Assembly: GCA_003209565.1 (NCBI GenBank)
Contig: QCQK01000004.1
Location: 1-64,000 of the forward strand
Reading direction: 5' to 3'
Source of the DNA: Prochlorococcus sp. AG-449-J16
GTDB lineage: Bacteria; Cyanobacteriota; Cyanobacteriia; PCC-6307; Cyanobiaceae
Length of the DNA stretch: 64,000 nt
Shown one piece after another: positions 27,314 through 35,667 of this stretch. Within the stretch, counting starts at the first letter, position 1. Every line of letters begins with the position of its first letter. The translations under genes were made by a program, and so were the position numbers. The notes beneath the pieces are model-generated. The model was not told the origin of the DNA. It saw nothing but the letters and a program-made list of their open reading frames with translations, and did no database searches.

Positions 27314-27484
27314 CTATGCAGCAAGATAATCTTCCTTAGAATTATTTTCTAGAAAAACAGTTTTATTTTTTAAATTTCTTTTTGATGAAAGATATGCCAT
27401 ATCGTATGAACTTATTCCGTTTTTATAAGGATTGAAAAGAGCATTTTTAGACCTGCTTTTTTTACTCCTCTTGAACTCAATCAT
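27314..27484 (-). CDS. Small basic hypothetical protein (56 aa)
   Basis: The ATG at 27484 opens a 56-codon frame: MIEFKRSKKSRSKNALFNPY at the start, SSYDMAYLSSKRNLKNKT in the middle, and the end NNSKEDYLAA with stop at 27314. Its stop is 2 bases from the start of the MIF-like gene, which supports translation in the same unit. The N-terminal half is strongly basic. No family is recognised. Confidence 0.6.
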   Translation of the reverse strand: MIEFKRSKKSRSKNALFNPYKNGISSYDMAYLSSKRNLKNKTVFLENNSKEDYLAA

Positions 27485-27631
27485 CTTTATTTAATCATTA
27501 ATTAATAATTTAACTTTTTTTGAATACATGTCTAGTTTTTTTGAGAATTTTTAATTTTTTAAAAAAATTGCTAATACACAATTAGAAATTCTTTTTACTA
27601 GATTTGAAAAGTAGAATCTAAATTATTTGCT

Positions 27632-28270
27632 TTGGAAGTTTTAAATAATTATCAAAGGAAAAAACTCGATGAGAGTAATGATGAAGAATTTTATTCAGAT
27701 CCAAAATTTGTTTATCATCTAGATGCAAATTTCAGGCAATATTTATCAGATTTATATGAAAGAGAAATTGATAATTATTCAACCGTCCTTGATTTAATGT
27801 CCAGTTGGGATAGTTATTTACCTAAAGGGAAAAAATATAAAAAAGTTATTGGACATGGTTTAAACAAACAAGAACTTGAAAAAAACAAAATTTTTGATTC
27901 TTTTTGGATTCAAAATTTTAACTTAAGTCAACAAATTCATCTTGATAATGAAAGCGTTGATTATTGCTTGATGGTAGCCGCATGGCAATATTTACAATAT
28001 CCAGAAAATTTAACCAAAGAAATAGCAAGAATATTGAGTAGAAATGGCAAGATTATTATTGCTTTTTCAAACAGAGCATTTTGGCATAAAGCTCCTAACA
28101 TATGGACTTCATCTACCGAAGAAGAGAGGGTCAAATATGTAAGAAAAGTATTAATCTCAAACGGATTTAACGAGCCAAAAATTATCAAAAAGTTTACTGA
28201 ACCAGCACTTAATATCTTTAATTTTTTAAATAAAGACCCATTTTATTGTTTAATAGCTACCAAAGAGTAA
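27632..28270 (+). CDS. SAM-dependent methyltransferase-like protein
   Basis: 212 residues from a TTG start. VLDLMSSWDSYLPKGKKYKKVIGHGLNKQELEKN gives a motif I/II-like region of class I methyltransferases, though the usual GxGxG is replaced by DLMSSWDSY. DNESVDYCLMVAAWQYLQYPENLTKEIARILSRNGKIIIAFSNRAFWHKA is the motif IV-VI part. The weak SAM loop is found in a known cyanobacterial subfamily of unknown substrate. It is divergent from the small-gene unit upstream. Confidence 0.75.
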   Translation: MEVLNNYQRKKLDESNDEEFYSDPKFVYHLDANFRQYLSDLYEREIDNYSTVLDLMSSWDSYLPKGKKYKKVIGHGLNKQELEKNKIFDSFWIQNFNLSQQIHLDNESVDYCLMVAAWQYLQYPENLTKEIARILSRNGKIIIAFSNRAFWHKAPNIWTSSTEEERVKYVRKVLISNGFNEPKIIKKFTEPALNIFNFLNKDPFYCLIATKE

Positions 28271-28378
28271 ATTTTTAATTGCATTGCATTAAACAAAAAA
28301 TCTATGAAAAAGTTATCAGCTATTTTTCATAGCCATACTTTTAAATATTTACTAATATTGGGTAGTTAAATTAATCAT

Positions 28379-28624
28379 ATGGGATCAAAAAGAGAAAAAT
28401 ATCCTGAAAAATGTCCTTGGGATCTTGGTCCTAATCAACATTTAGCAAAAGAAGAGAACTGGACTTTAAGATTAGGAGAAGCAAATGTATGCTTCAGCAA
28501 AAATAAATTAGATAATAATTATTTTCATGTGATTAGTAATGAAAATGAAGAACAAATTCTAGCTTTTAGAGCAAGACTTTTATATCAAAAACTACTTGAT
28601 AAAGGGTTTAGATTGGTTGAATAA
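28379..28624 (+). CDS. Small conserved hypothetical protein
   Basis: 81 residues, soluble: MGSKREKYPEKCPWDLGPNQ, then LRLGEANVCFSKNKLDNNYFHVISNENEEQILAFRARLLYQKLLDKGFRLVE. No family is recognised. The balanced composition and a position 108 bases downstream of the methyltransferase-like gene support a real gene. It is convergent with the DUF3386 gene, 5 bases apart. Confidence 0.65.
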   Translation: MGSKREKYPEKCPWDLGPNQHLAKEENWTLRLGEANVCFSKNKLDNNYFHVISNENEEQILAFRARLLYQKLLDKGFRLVE

Positions 28625-28629
28625 AAAAC

Positions 28630-29283
28630 CTATTTTAATAAGCGTAGATCCTCGAAAACAAACTTTTGTGTTTCTTCTTCTTGATTTAGGTTTAAATATT
28701 TTATTGTTCTCGATTTTAAAATCCAATAATCGTCTTTATCCATATTTAGAAATTCATCCTCATATTCCAATTTTTGAGAATTTGTTTCAAGTGTATTTGG
28801 GTCAATTTGTTGACTACTGTATTTTTTACTAAGGTAGCCTATTCCTGTATCTAAAAATTCTTCTACAAAAATTTCTATGATATTTCCATGAATTTTTCTG
28901 TATACCATATTAATACAATTATTTTTCACTCTATATTTATCTCCTTGATTCTTACCTGAAACACTCATTTCAATACCACTTTCAGTATCTTTGAGTAAAT
29001 TAAAATAATTTTCTGAATGAACAGATTTAAATTCTCTCTTTACCCTGTGTATACATACTTCAAATAACTGAGAAGCGATACTTTGAACAATTTTCTTATC
29101 TTCAATTTTTTGAATATTTGGTTTAAAGTCTTCGCCTAATAAGAATTCACCTTCATAAATAGCATTATTAACAAAAAAAATACATTTACCTTTATAACCA
29201 TTAAATTTACTCTTCCAGGTGTACCTATTTTCATAGGCTCTTCGGAAAATCTCCTTACAATTAATTGCTCTTAAATTCTCCAT
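28630..29283 (-). CDS. DUF3386 family protein
   Basis: 217 residues. IFRRAYENRYTWKSKFNGYKGKCIFF near the N-terminus, QLFEVCIHRVKREFKSVHSENYF, GIEMSVSGKNQGDKYRVKNNCINMVYRKIHGNIIEI and DTGIGYLSKKYSSQQIDP follow the conserved blocks of cyanobacterial and plant DUF3386 proteins. There is no signal or membrane segment. Its role is unknown; the family is confined to oxygenic phototrophs. It is downstream of pcb on the same strand but separated by a terminator. Confidence 0.8.
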   Translation of the reverse strand: MENLRAINCKEIFRRAYENRYTWKSKFNGYKGKCIFFVNNAIYEGEFLLGEDFKPNIQKIEDKKIVQSIASQLFEVCIHRVKREFKSVHSENYFNLLKDTESGIEMSVSGKNQGDKYRVKNNCINMVYRKIHGNIIEIFVEEFLDTGIGYLSKKYSSQQIDPNTLETNSQKLEYEDEFLNMDKDDYWILKSRTIKYLNLNQEEETQKFVFEDLRLLK

Positions 29284-29313
29284 TTATCAAAAAAGTAAAC
29301 AAAATAATCTTAC

Positions 29314-29348
29314 AAAAAAAACCTCTCTTTTAGAAGAGAGGTTTTTTA
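29314..29348. terminator. Intrinsic terminator after pcb
   Basis: ACCTCTCTT and AAGAGAGGT form a 9-bp stem around a TTAG loop (29321-29342), with A's on one side and T's on the other. Read on the minus strand it follows the pcb stop at once and precedes the DUF3386 start, so it separates the two genes. Confidence 0.92.
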
Positions 29349-29358
29349 TTAAATTGAA

Positions 29359-30417
29359 CTAGTTTTGAGTAATTTTTGTATTTTCAATATTGTCAAATGC
29401 TTGCCCAATTTTCTTAAAGTCAAACCCCATTGCTCGTAGAGCATGCCAAAGATGACCTTGTAAGAAAAAGAATCCCAAATAGAAATGAGTATTAGCAAGC
29501 CAAGCTCTTGAGCTATATGAGCCTGAACCTAAATCAACAGTATCAGTAAAATAAGGTGCAAATTCAAATTGAAGCTTTAAAGGCTCTCCATATAGATCAA
29601 CTGGATATATAGTTGTATTTGAAGCACACCAAAAAGCAGCAACAAAAGCCATATAAGAAACACCGACTACTGAGTAAGACAAAATAGCCTCAGCCCCAAG
29701 TAATCCTTTTCCTTTAAATTCTGTATATTCTCCAAATTGTTTAGTACAAATATGGAAAACTCCTCCAATAATCTCAAGGAAAGCTAAGAAAGCATGTCCT
29801 CCCATGACGTCTTCTAGACTATCTATTTTTAAAAAATCAAACTGATGATTCCAGATAGCAGCAATATCTAAGTTATAGACAACTTGTCTGGTAGAACCTA
29901 TTGCTGGATCATAAATTCCGTGAATTCGAGCCCATTCAACGAACATTATTGCTCCAAGCCCAAGAAAGATTAAATGATGACCAAGAATAAAAGTTAATTT
30001 ATCTGGATCATCCCACTCAAAATCAAACTTTTGTGGCTTACTATTCTCTGGATAGTCTCCAAGATCACCTGCAAATTTATTGGAATGTAATAATCCACCA
30101 GCGCCTAACACCGCTGAAAAAATTAGATGTAATGTGCAAATTACAACAATTCCATATGGTTCCGTAATAACACCATTTTCAATACCACCAATTCCAATAC
30201 CTGCCAGATGAGGCAAGACAATTGCTTTCTGTGCACCCATTGGAATGCTGGCGTCGTAACGAGCTAATTCAAATAATCCAAAAGCTCCTGCCCAGAACAT
30301 CATTAATCCTGCATGGGCGGCATGAGCTGCTATGAATTTACCTGAACGGCCAACAACACCAGAATTCCCTGCGTACCAGTCATAGGTGACATCAGATTTT
30401 CCGTAAGTTTGTAACAC
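29359..30417 (-). CDS. pcbA: Divinyl-chlorophyll a/b-binding antenna protein Pcb
   Basis: 352 residues of the six-helix CP43/IsiA family without the large lumenal loop of CP43. TYDWYAGNSGVVGRSGKFIAAHAAHAGLMMFWAGAFGLFELARYD at the start, and histidines in each helix (HLAGIGIGG, LHLIFSAVLGAGG, ILGHHLIFLGLGA, FLQGHLWHALRAMGFDF), are Pcb features. Pcb is the major light-harvesting antenna of Prochlorococcus, bound around photosystem II or I. It lies 144 bases downstream of flavodoxin on the same strand, recalling the isiA-isiB iron-stress pair. Whether this copy is iron-induced cannot be told from sequence. Confidence 0.96.
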   Translation of the reverse strand: MLQTYGKSDVTYDWYAGNSGVVGRSGKFIAAHAAHAGLMMFWAGAFGLFELARYDASIPMGAQKAIVLPHLAGIGIGGIENGVITEPYGIVVICTLHLIFSAVLGAGGLLHSNKFAGDLGDYPENSKPQKFDFEWDDPDKLTFILGHHLIFLGLGAIMFVEWARIHGIYDPAIGSTRQVVYNLDIAAIWNHQFDFLKIDSLEDVMGGHAFLAFLEIIGGVFHICTKQFGEYTEFKGKGLLGAEAILSYSVVGVSYMAFVAAFWCASNTTIYPVDLYGEPLKLQFEFAPYFTDTVDLGSGSYSSRAWLANTHFYLGFFFLQGHLWHALRAMGFDFKKIGQAFDNIENTKITQN

Positions 30418-30561
30418 TTGATTTAAGTAAACAGCAAATTGAGCTTATTGCTAATCAGAATAGTTTTTTACATGTTCTTTACAGATTTAATTACTTATGT
30501 AAAAAAAACATATTTTGAAAGAACAAATGTTACAACTTAAGAAAGTAATATCTTTGAAAAC

Positions 30562-31086
30562 TTACGCCAATGAGGGGATTTCGCCCTTAAGCTGAGAAGC
30601 CCAGTTTTCAAGACGTGAATCAGTTAAATCAGATTCACTATCCTCATCGAGAGGTAATCCACAAAAGCTTTCTCCAATGACGCTTTTAGACTCATCAAAT
30701 GTATAGGAAGATTTATCTACATATCCAACCATTTCAGCGCCTGCCTTAGTGAAGTAGCTATGGAGCTCTTCCATGGCGTCACAATAATTTTCTGTGTAGG
30801 TAGAAGAATCTCCTAAACCAAAAATTGCAACCTTTTTTCCTGATAAACTGAGTTCACCAATATCCTCCAAAATTGAATCCCATGCAGTACCTGATCTTTC
30901 TTCATCTGCCCCGGTGTTCCAAGTTGGTATTCCGCAAATAATTCCATCAAGACCTTCAAACTCTGAAAGATCATCCACATCAGAAACATCTTTAGGTGCT
31001 TCTGCTGAAGAAATAAAGTTGTGAAGACGATCTGCCACGTCTTCAGTTTTTCCAGTTGTAGTTGCGTAATAAATTCCTACAGTCAT
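30562..31086 (-). CDS. isiB: Flavodoxin
   Basis: 174 residues with the FMN phosphate loop YATTTGKTEDVADRL at about residues 7-21, the ring-binding loops GIPTWNTGADEERSGTAWD (Trp) and FGLGDSSTYTENYCDAMEEL (Tyr), typical of long-chain flavodoxins. It replaces ferredoxin as electron carrier after photosystem I when iron is scarce. It is upstream of pcb on the same strand and divergent from the peroxiredoxin-like gene. The 140-base divergent region is very AT-rich, with no confident Fur box. Confidence 0.97.
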   Translation of the reverse strand: MTVGIYYATTTGKTEDVADRLHNFISSAEAPKDVSDVDDLSEFEGLDGIICGIPTWNTGADEERSGTAWDSILEDIGELSLSGKKVAIFGLGDSSTYTENYCDAMEELHSYFTKAGAEMVGYVDKSSYTFDESKSVIGESFCGLPLDEDSESDLTDSRLENWASQLKGEIPSLA

Positions 31087-31226
31087 AACTTCAAATTGTT
31101 TACATTAAAATAATAAAATCTAAAAACATTAAATTAATTTCTTAAAAAACTTTTTCATGTAAAAATTTATACTAATTAAAGTATGAAAAATTTTTTAAGA
31201 ATAATTCAAAAAAAATTTTTTAAATT

Positions 31227-31961
31227 GTGGCTGACAAATTTTCAAATGATATAAAAAATCTTATTAAAGAATTTAACCTTAAAGGGGAAAAATTTTTTAA
31301 ATTAATTGTTTTATTTGGTTTATTAGGAGATTTTGATAGTTTTGAATATGCAATAAATTTAAAACATTTTATCGATAATCATAAAGATCAAAATATAGAT
31401 ATTTTTGCCATAGGTATTGGGAACCAAAAGGGGAAAGACAAATTCTGTAACTTCACTGGTTTTCCTAAAGATAATTTAGTTGTTGTTACTGATAACCAAA
31501 TTCACAATAATCTAAATGTCTCAAGAGGATTAGATATAGGTTTCGGAGGTTGGATCAATATGCTTCTAATGTTATCTGGAATTAATTCTCTTAAAACAAT
31601 AAAAGAAGTTATTAGAGGTTATACGGGAGATAGAAATGCAAAGCAGATCTACTCAGAATTCGACAAAATTGACGTTTTAAAATTTCTAAATTTTTCGGGT
31701 AATTCCTTTAAACAGGTTTTCGGGGATGGTTATTTGAGACCATTGGAATTGGCAACATTTAGATTAAACAATATGAGTGAAATAATTCAAAACTGGAATG
31801 ACTATATCCTAAATGAAAAATATCTTCCTCAAAGAGGAGCTTCCTTTTTATTAAATAACGAAAATCAAATTATTTATAAATTTTTTTCAAATGATGTTCT
31901 TGGATATTCATCAAATATGAGAGATCCTTTAAGATTTTTATCTGAATTAGTTAAAGAATAA
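31227..31961 (+). CDS. Peroxiredoxin-like (AhpC/TSA, thioredoxin-fold) protein
   Basis: 244 residues from a GTG start. LIVLFGLLGDFDSFEYAINLKHFIDNHKDQNIDIFAIGIGN, then FPKDNLVVVTDNQIHNNLNVSRG, resembles the peroxiredoxin-like 2 (AhpC-TSA-2) layout, but the usual catalytic CxxC is absent: G-D-F-D occupies the position. RPLELATFRLNNMSEIIQNWNDYIL and the C-terminal RGASFLLNNENQIIYKFFSNDVLGYSSNMRDPL match this cyanobacterial subfamily. It is next to flavodoxin, suggesting an iron or redox-stress role by context only. Confidence 0.7.
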   Translation: MADKFSNDIKNLIKEFNLKGEKFFKLIVLFGLLGDFDSFEYAINLKHFIDNHKDQNIDIFAIGIGNQKGKDKFCNFTGFPKDNLVVVTDNQIHNNLNVSRGLDIGFGGWINMLLMLSGINSLKTIKEVIRGYTGDRNAKQIYSEFDKIDVLKFLNFSGNSFKQVFGDGYLRPLELATFRLNNMSEIIQNWNDYILNEKYLPQRGASFLLNNENQIIYKFFSNDVLGYSSNMRDPLRFLSELVKE

Positions 31962-31974
31962 TTTTAGAACCCTT

Positions 31975-32244
31975 ATGAATGTAGAAATATTTGGATATTT
32001 TGCAGCAATTCTAACAACTGCTGCATTTTTACCTCAATTGATAAAGACGCTAAAAACAAAAAAGGCAAATGATGTTTCATTAACAACTTTAGTCATGTTT
32101 ATTTTGGGAGTTTTGTCTTGGATCATTTACGGTTATAACATTTCTTCAAATCCAATACTTATAGCTAACTTAATTACCTTAATCTTAAATCTATTGATAT
32201 TAATCGCAAAAGTATATTTTTCAAAAACATTCAATCAACAATAG
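31975..32244 (+). CDS. SemiSWEET (PQ-loop) transporter
   Basis: 89 residues with three membrane helices. FGYFAAILTTAAFLPQLIKTLKTKKANDVSLTTLVMFILGVLSWIIYGY contains the PQ motif and the SemiSWEET/MtN3 signature. Bacterial SemiSWEETs dimerise and move sugars down their gradient across the cytoplasmic membrane. It follows the peroxiredoxin-like gene by 13 bases. The substrate is unknown. Confidence 0.9.
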   Translation: MNVEIFGYFAAILTTAAFLPQLIKTLKTKKANDVSLTTLVMFILGVLSWIIYGYNISSNPILIANLITLILNLLILIAKVYFSKTFNQQ

Positions 32245-32279
32245 TTAAATTAATAGTATGAAATTTATAGTGATATCAC

Positions 32280-32543
32280 TTGAATTTAAATTATCATGGT
32301 ACTAAATTTTTGCTGATCTTGAAAACTTCAAAATGCTGGGTTTGGTTTAAAGGTAGCCTTAACAATGGTGGTTTTTGGAAAGAAGGATTTACCTGTACTT
32401 TTGATGAGAAACCAGGGGTTTTAATAGAAAGCCCTGCTTACGTAACTTGTAGAGTTCCAAATTGGAGAGTTATGACTAAAGAACCAGAAGATTTAAATAA
32501 ATCTCCTTTAATTCCTGATAAAGCAATATGGAAAATAATTTAA
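32280..32543 (+). CDS. Small conserved hypothetical protein
   Basis: 87 residues if started at the TTG 32280; an internal TTG near 32310 would give MLILKTSKCWVWFKGSLNNGG. The text GGFWKEGFTCTFDEKPGVLIESPAYVTCRVPNWRV has three cysteines and several aromatics, and looks like a compact beta domain. No family is recognised. A different-frame ATG at 32258 encodes only 15 residues. The start is uncertain. Confidence 0.55.
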   Translation: MNLNYHGTKFLLILKTSKCWVWFKGSLNNGGFWKEGFTCTFDEKPGVLIESPAYVTCRVPNWRVMTKEPEDLNKSPLIPDKAIWKII

Positions 32544-32651
32544 TTTAGCCATGCATAAAAACTTTATGCCTGAGCTACGACAAGTTAATATTGCTTTATT
32601 AAATACTTAATTAATACCATTTACTCCTTATTTATAAATATCATCCCTTTC

Positions 32652-33530
32652 TTGATTTTTGGTTTTTTTCTTGGAAAAAAAAATCCAAAAATTTCTAAAT
32701 ATATAGCAAGACCTCTAATAAGATTTGGCATTCCATTAAGTGTAATGGGTCTTTTATTAAAAGAAGGTATTGATATAAACCTTGTTAAAAGCGCATTTTT
32801 AGCATTTTCACTTATTGGCTTTTTGCTAATACTGATAAATATATTCCCAATATTTAAAAATAGACTTTCAAATTATACTTTGCAACTCGCAGGCTTAATA
32901 GGCAATACATCATTTCTTGGAATCCCAATTGCAATTGCTCTTCTACCTTCAACAACTATTAACTTCACTATCGGATTTGACTTAGGCACAACATTATTCG
33001 CATGGATATTTGGACCTTTTTTTCTCCAGGTGAAATCCCCAAAGAAGAACATCCCAAATATCAAAGGATTAATAAACGCATTGATAAATAGTCCTGCATC
33101 AAGAGGGATAATTGGTGTACTTTTAGCATATCTTTTCAATCTAGATAAAATATTAGGCGATTATCTTTGGATACCTGCAAGAGTAGTTATCGCATTGGCA
33201 ATAATAATTGTGGGAACAAGACTAGGAATAATAACAAATCAAAGGGGTAAAATTTTTGATCTTAATGAAGAAATTAAATTCTCAATTTTATTAAAGTTAT
33301 TCATTCTTCCTTTTATTGTTTTTTTAGTAAGCAAATTTATTAATTTTGACTACTACCAATCATCAGCAGTAATACTGCAGGCAGGGACACCAACGGCAAT
33401 ATCTACAATTTTAATGGCAGAAGCTTATGACGTAAAACAAAAAGTCGCTTCCAAAATTCTTTTTACTACAACATTAATTTCAATACTCACAATTCCTCTT
33501 TTAAAAATTTTAATGAATTTCTTAAAATAA
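32652..33530 (+). CDS. AEC (auxin efflux carrier) family transporter
   Basis: 292 residues, mostly about nine or ten hydrophobic helices: FGFFLGKKNPKISKYIARPLIRFGIPLSVMGLLLKEGID, NTSFLGIPIAIALLPS, and the C-terminal LQAGTPTAISTILMAEAYDVKQKVASKILFTTTLISILTIPLL, a match to the AEC/PIN-like membrane transport family. The TTG at 32652 starts inside the first helix (LIFGFFLG); the frame remains open 21 codons upstream with only ATT/ATA codons, so the real start may be non-standard. The substrate is unknown. Confidence 0.82.
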   Translation: MIFGFFLGKKNPKISKYIARPLIRFGIPLSVMGLLLKEGIDINLVKSAFLAFSLIGFLLILINIFPIFKNRLSNYTLQLAGLIGNTSFLGIPIAIALLPSTTINFTIGFDLGTTLFAWIFGPFFLQVKSPKKNIPNIKGLINALINSPASRGIIGVLLAYLFNLDKILGDYLWIPARVVIALAIIIVGTRLGIITNQRGKIFDLNEEIKFSILLKLFILPFIVFLVSKFINFDYYQSSAVILQAGTPTAISTILMAEAYDVKQKVASKILFTTTLISILTIPLLKILMNFLK

Positions 33531-33598
33531 AAAGCATGATTAATGAAAATTGTAAAGTTTATATCCTGATAACTACATAATGTCTTAAGATTTAGATT

Positions 33599-33850
33599 AT
33601 GAAGTCAGCAAACCCTGAAAATGAATATATCCCTTTAGATCTTAGGATTTCTGTGAGAAGGGATACTCTAAGGCTAATCTCAGAGATGGCTCAAGATATG
33701 GGAATAAGTATAAATGAAGTTTTTAGTTTTTTAGCCGAAGATTCCGTCATCGATCTAGAATTGCTTGAAGATTTGAATGAAATTGAAATCCCCACTAAGT
33801 GCAGTCTTGATGATCTTAAAAACGCTCTTCTTAAAAAGAAGCTTTGTTAA
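33599..33850 (+). CDS. Small ribbon-helix-helix-like protein
   Basis: 83 residues. LDLRISVRRDTLRLISEMAQDMGISINEVFSFLAEDSVIDL could form a beta strand plus two helices, as in ribbon-helix-helix DNA-binding proteins. The C-terminal half is acidic (LELLEDLNEIEIPTKCSLDDLKNALLKKK). The function is unknown and the RHH assignment rests on the pattern only. It overlaps the convergent glycosyltransferase gene by 4 bases. Confidence 0.55.
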   Translation: MKSANPENEYIPLDLRISVRRDTLRLISEMAQDMGISINEVFSFLAEDSVIDLELLEDLNEIEIPTKCSLDDLKNALLKKKLC

Positions 33851-35652
33851 AATTTCTCGACTTTTCTATTTTTCCAGTTGGATTTATAACCGCTGTTAAC
33901 TAAAAATTCCGAATACTTATTCAAGTCATTTTTCTGGACACGCCATAAATTATAAATCCCATATCCTCCCAACTTTTGATGATTAATATTTGACCAGTGC
34001 TTTTCTCGGGAAGAATATATATCAATAACCACCAATAAAGATTTGTAATCATAATCAGGTTGATCCTCATAATTTTCTCTCCTATCGTTATTAAGCCTAT
34101 CTGAAAGATTAATTAATCCTTCTTTAGTATTTGGTTCATAAAAAACTATTTGCCTTGAATAATAATGTAATGATGGTTTTCTTATCCCGATCATTGCTAA
34201 AGTTTCATTCCCTTCACGAATAACTGAAATTAATGTTGAGATATTCCTCAAAGGCAATTGCCTATAATTATCAGCTAGTTTTCTCAATGGGGACATCAAA
34301 AAAGATTGTCCTATTAAAAATAAAATTTGAAGATAAAGCAAAATATTTTTGGATTTCAAAGAAAATAAAATTATTGCTAAAAGTGTAAATAAAGAGAAAA
34401 ACAATTTGGCTCTGAAAATTGTCCCAGAACTTACCAATTCAGATCCAAGATTAGGCATTTCGGGATCATTTATTAAATTCAACCAAATATTTGAGAAAAA
34501 GAATGCAATTGAAATACCAAATAAAATTAAAATATTAAAAATCCACAAATATGAATAACTTTTATTTGAATTTTTTAAGTTTATAAAGCTATTACTAATC
34601 AGGATTGCCCCTGCTGGAATTGCTGGCAACCAATAACTTGGTAGTTTCGTAGCAGAAATACTAAAAAAGATTAAAACCGATGCAAACCAACATAGAGAAT
34701 ATGAATCGAGGGTTTCAGTGACATTTGAATTTTCTTTTGAACTTTTAATAAAACCCTCAAAGGCTTTAAATATGCCATGATACAAAAAAGGGGTAAACGG
34801 TAATGAAGCCAATATCATTATGTATAGAAAAAACCAGAATGGTTCTGTATGGTTATTTACAACCGAAGTGTATCTTTGGAAATTATGATAACCAAAAAAA
34901 TTGTCCCAAAAAGGCTTTCCCTCTTTTATGAATTCTAATAAGTACCATGGAACACTGATTAGTATTGTTATTAAAAAACCTTTCTTAGGGTTTATCTTTC
35001 TGAGCAACGTTCTCCAATCCTTTTGGCTAATTAAGAAAGATGTAATAGTCATTGATGCCAAGACAAACGCTACAGGCCCTTTAGTTAAAATTGCGAATCC
35101 TAAAAATACCCAAGCTGAAATGCATTGATGATCCTTTTCACTTGCCATTCTTCTCCAAAACAAAAGGAGGCTTATCCCTAAGTTTCCAGTTAAAAGAGCA
35201 TCGCTTACAGCGGTTCTACTCCAGATGATTATTAATGGAGAAAGTGCAAAGCCTAATGATGCAACTATTGGTGTGAGGAATTGACTATCACCCTTCTGTG
35301 GCCAACAAAACAACGTGTCACCAATCATCAACATTAAAAATAATGATCCAAGCGCAGAAGGGAGCCTTGCTGAGAGTGTCCCGAAACTATCCCAAATCTC
35401 ATTTTTTGGTAATGAGTAAAAAAAACCCATTAACCAATAAATTAGTGGAGGCTTATCAAAACGGAAAATTCCATTGACTTTTGGGGTTAACCAGTCACCA
35501 GATTCACTCATAGCCCTTGCAGCAGCAGCAAATAAAGGGGGAGTTTCATCCACAAGTCCTGTACTGCCTAAACCTAAAAAAAATATAATGATTCCACAAA
35601 CTAAAATTATCAATAAGGTTATCAGCCTTTTTTTTGATTCTAGAAGAAGCAT
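33847..35652 (-). CDS. ArnT/PMT-like membrane glycosyltransferase
   Basis: 601 residues of the GT-C fold. A first helix (LITLLIILVCGIIIFFLGL) is followed by the GLVDETPPLFAAAARAMSESGDWLTPKVNGIFRFDKPPLIYWLMGF signature with the catalytic acidic residue and the periplasmic loop, and then about eleven more helices. ArnT-like enzymes move a sugar from a polyprenyl-phosphate donor to lipid A or other envelope acceptors. It is upstream of no obvious lipid A gene but is followed on the same strand by a GT4 glycosyltransferase at 35668. Confidence 0.88.
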   Translation of the reverse strand: MLLLESKKRLITLLIILVCGIIIFFLGLGSTGLVDETPPLFAAAARAMSESGDWLTPKVNGIFRFDKPPLIYWLMGFFYSLPKNEIWDSFGTLSARLPSALGSLFLMLMIGDTLFCWPQKGDSQFLTPIVASLGFALSPLIIIWSRTAVSDALLTGNLGISLLLFWRRMASEKDHQCISAWVFLGFAILTKGPVAFVLASMTITSFLISQKDWRTLLRKINPKKGFLITILISVPWYLLEFIKEGKPFWDNFFGYHNFQRYTSVVNNHTEPFWFFLYIMILASLPFTPFLYHGIFKAFEGFIKSSKENSNVTETLDSYSLCWFASVLIFFSISATKLPSYWLPAIPAGAILISNSFINLKNSNKSYSYLWIFNILILFGISIAFFFSNIWLNLINDPEMPNLGSELVSSGTIFRAKLFFSLFTLLAIILFSLKSKNILLYLQILFLIGQSFLMSPLRKLADNYRQLPLRNISTLISVIREGNETLAMIGIRKPSLHYYSRQIVFYEPNTKEGLINLSDRLNNDRRENYEDQPDYDYKSLLVVIDIYSSREKHWSNINHQKLGGYGIYNLWRVQKNDLNKYSEFLVNSGYKSNWKNRKVEKF

Positions 35653-35667
35653 TTAATAATATTTATT

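Noticed and set aside
29359..30417. Reading pcb as psbC/CP43 or IsiA
   Set aside because: Lacks the long lumenal loop of CP43 and has the Pcb N-terminus; true psbC is at 14475.
30470..30530. Inverted ACATGTTCTTT / AAAGAACAAATGT between isiB and pcb as an iron-responsive operator
   Set aside because: Arms are interrupted and do not match a Fur or other known box; likely chance in AT-rich DNA.
31087..31226. Fur box upstream of flavodoxin
   Set aside because: Only AT-rich sequence with no 19-bp Fur-like palindrome that I can support.
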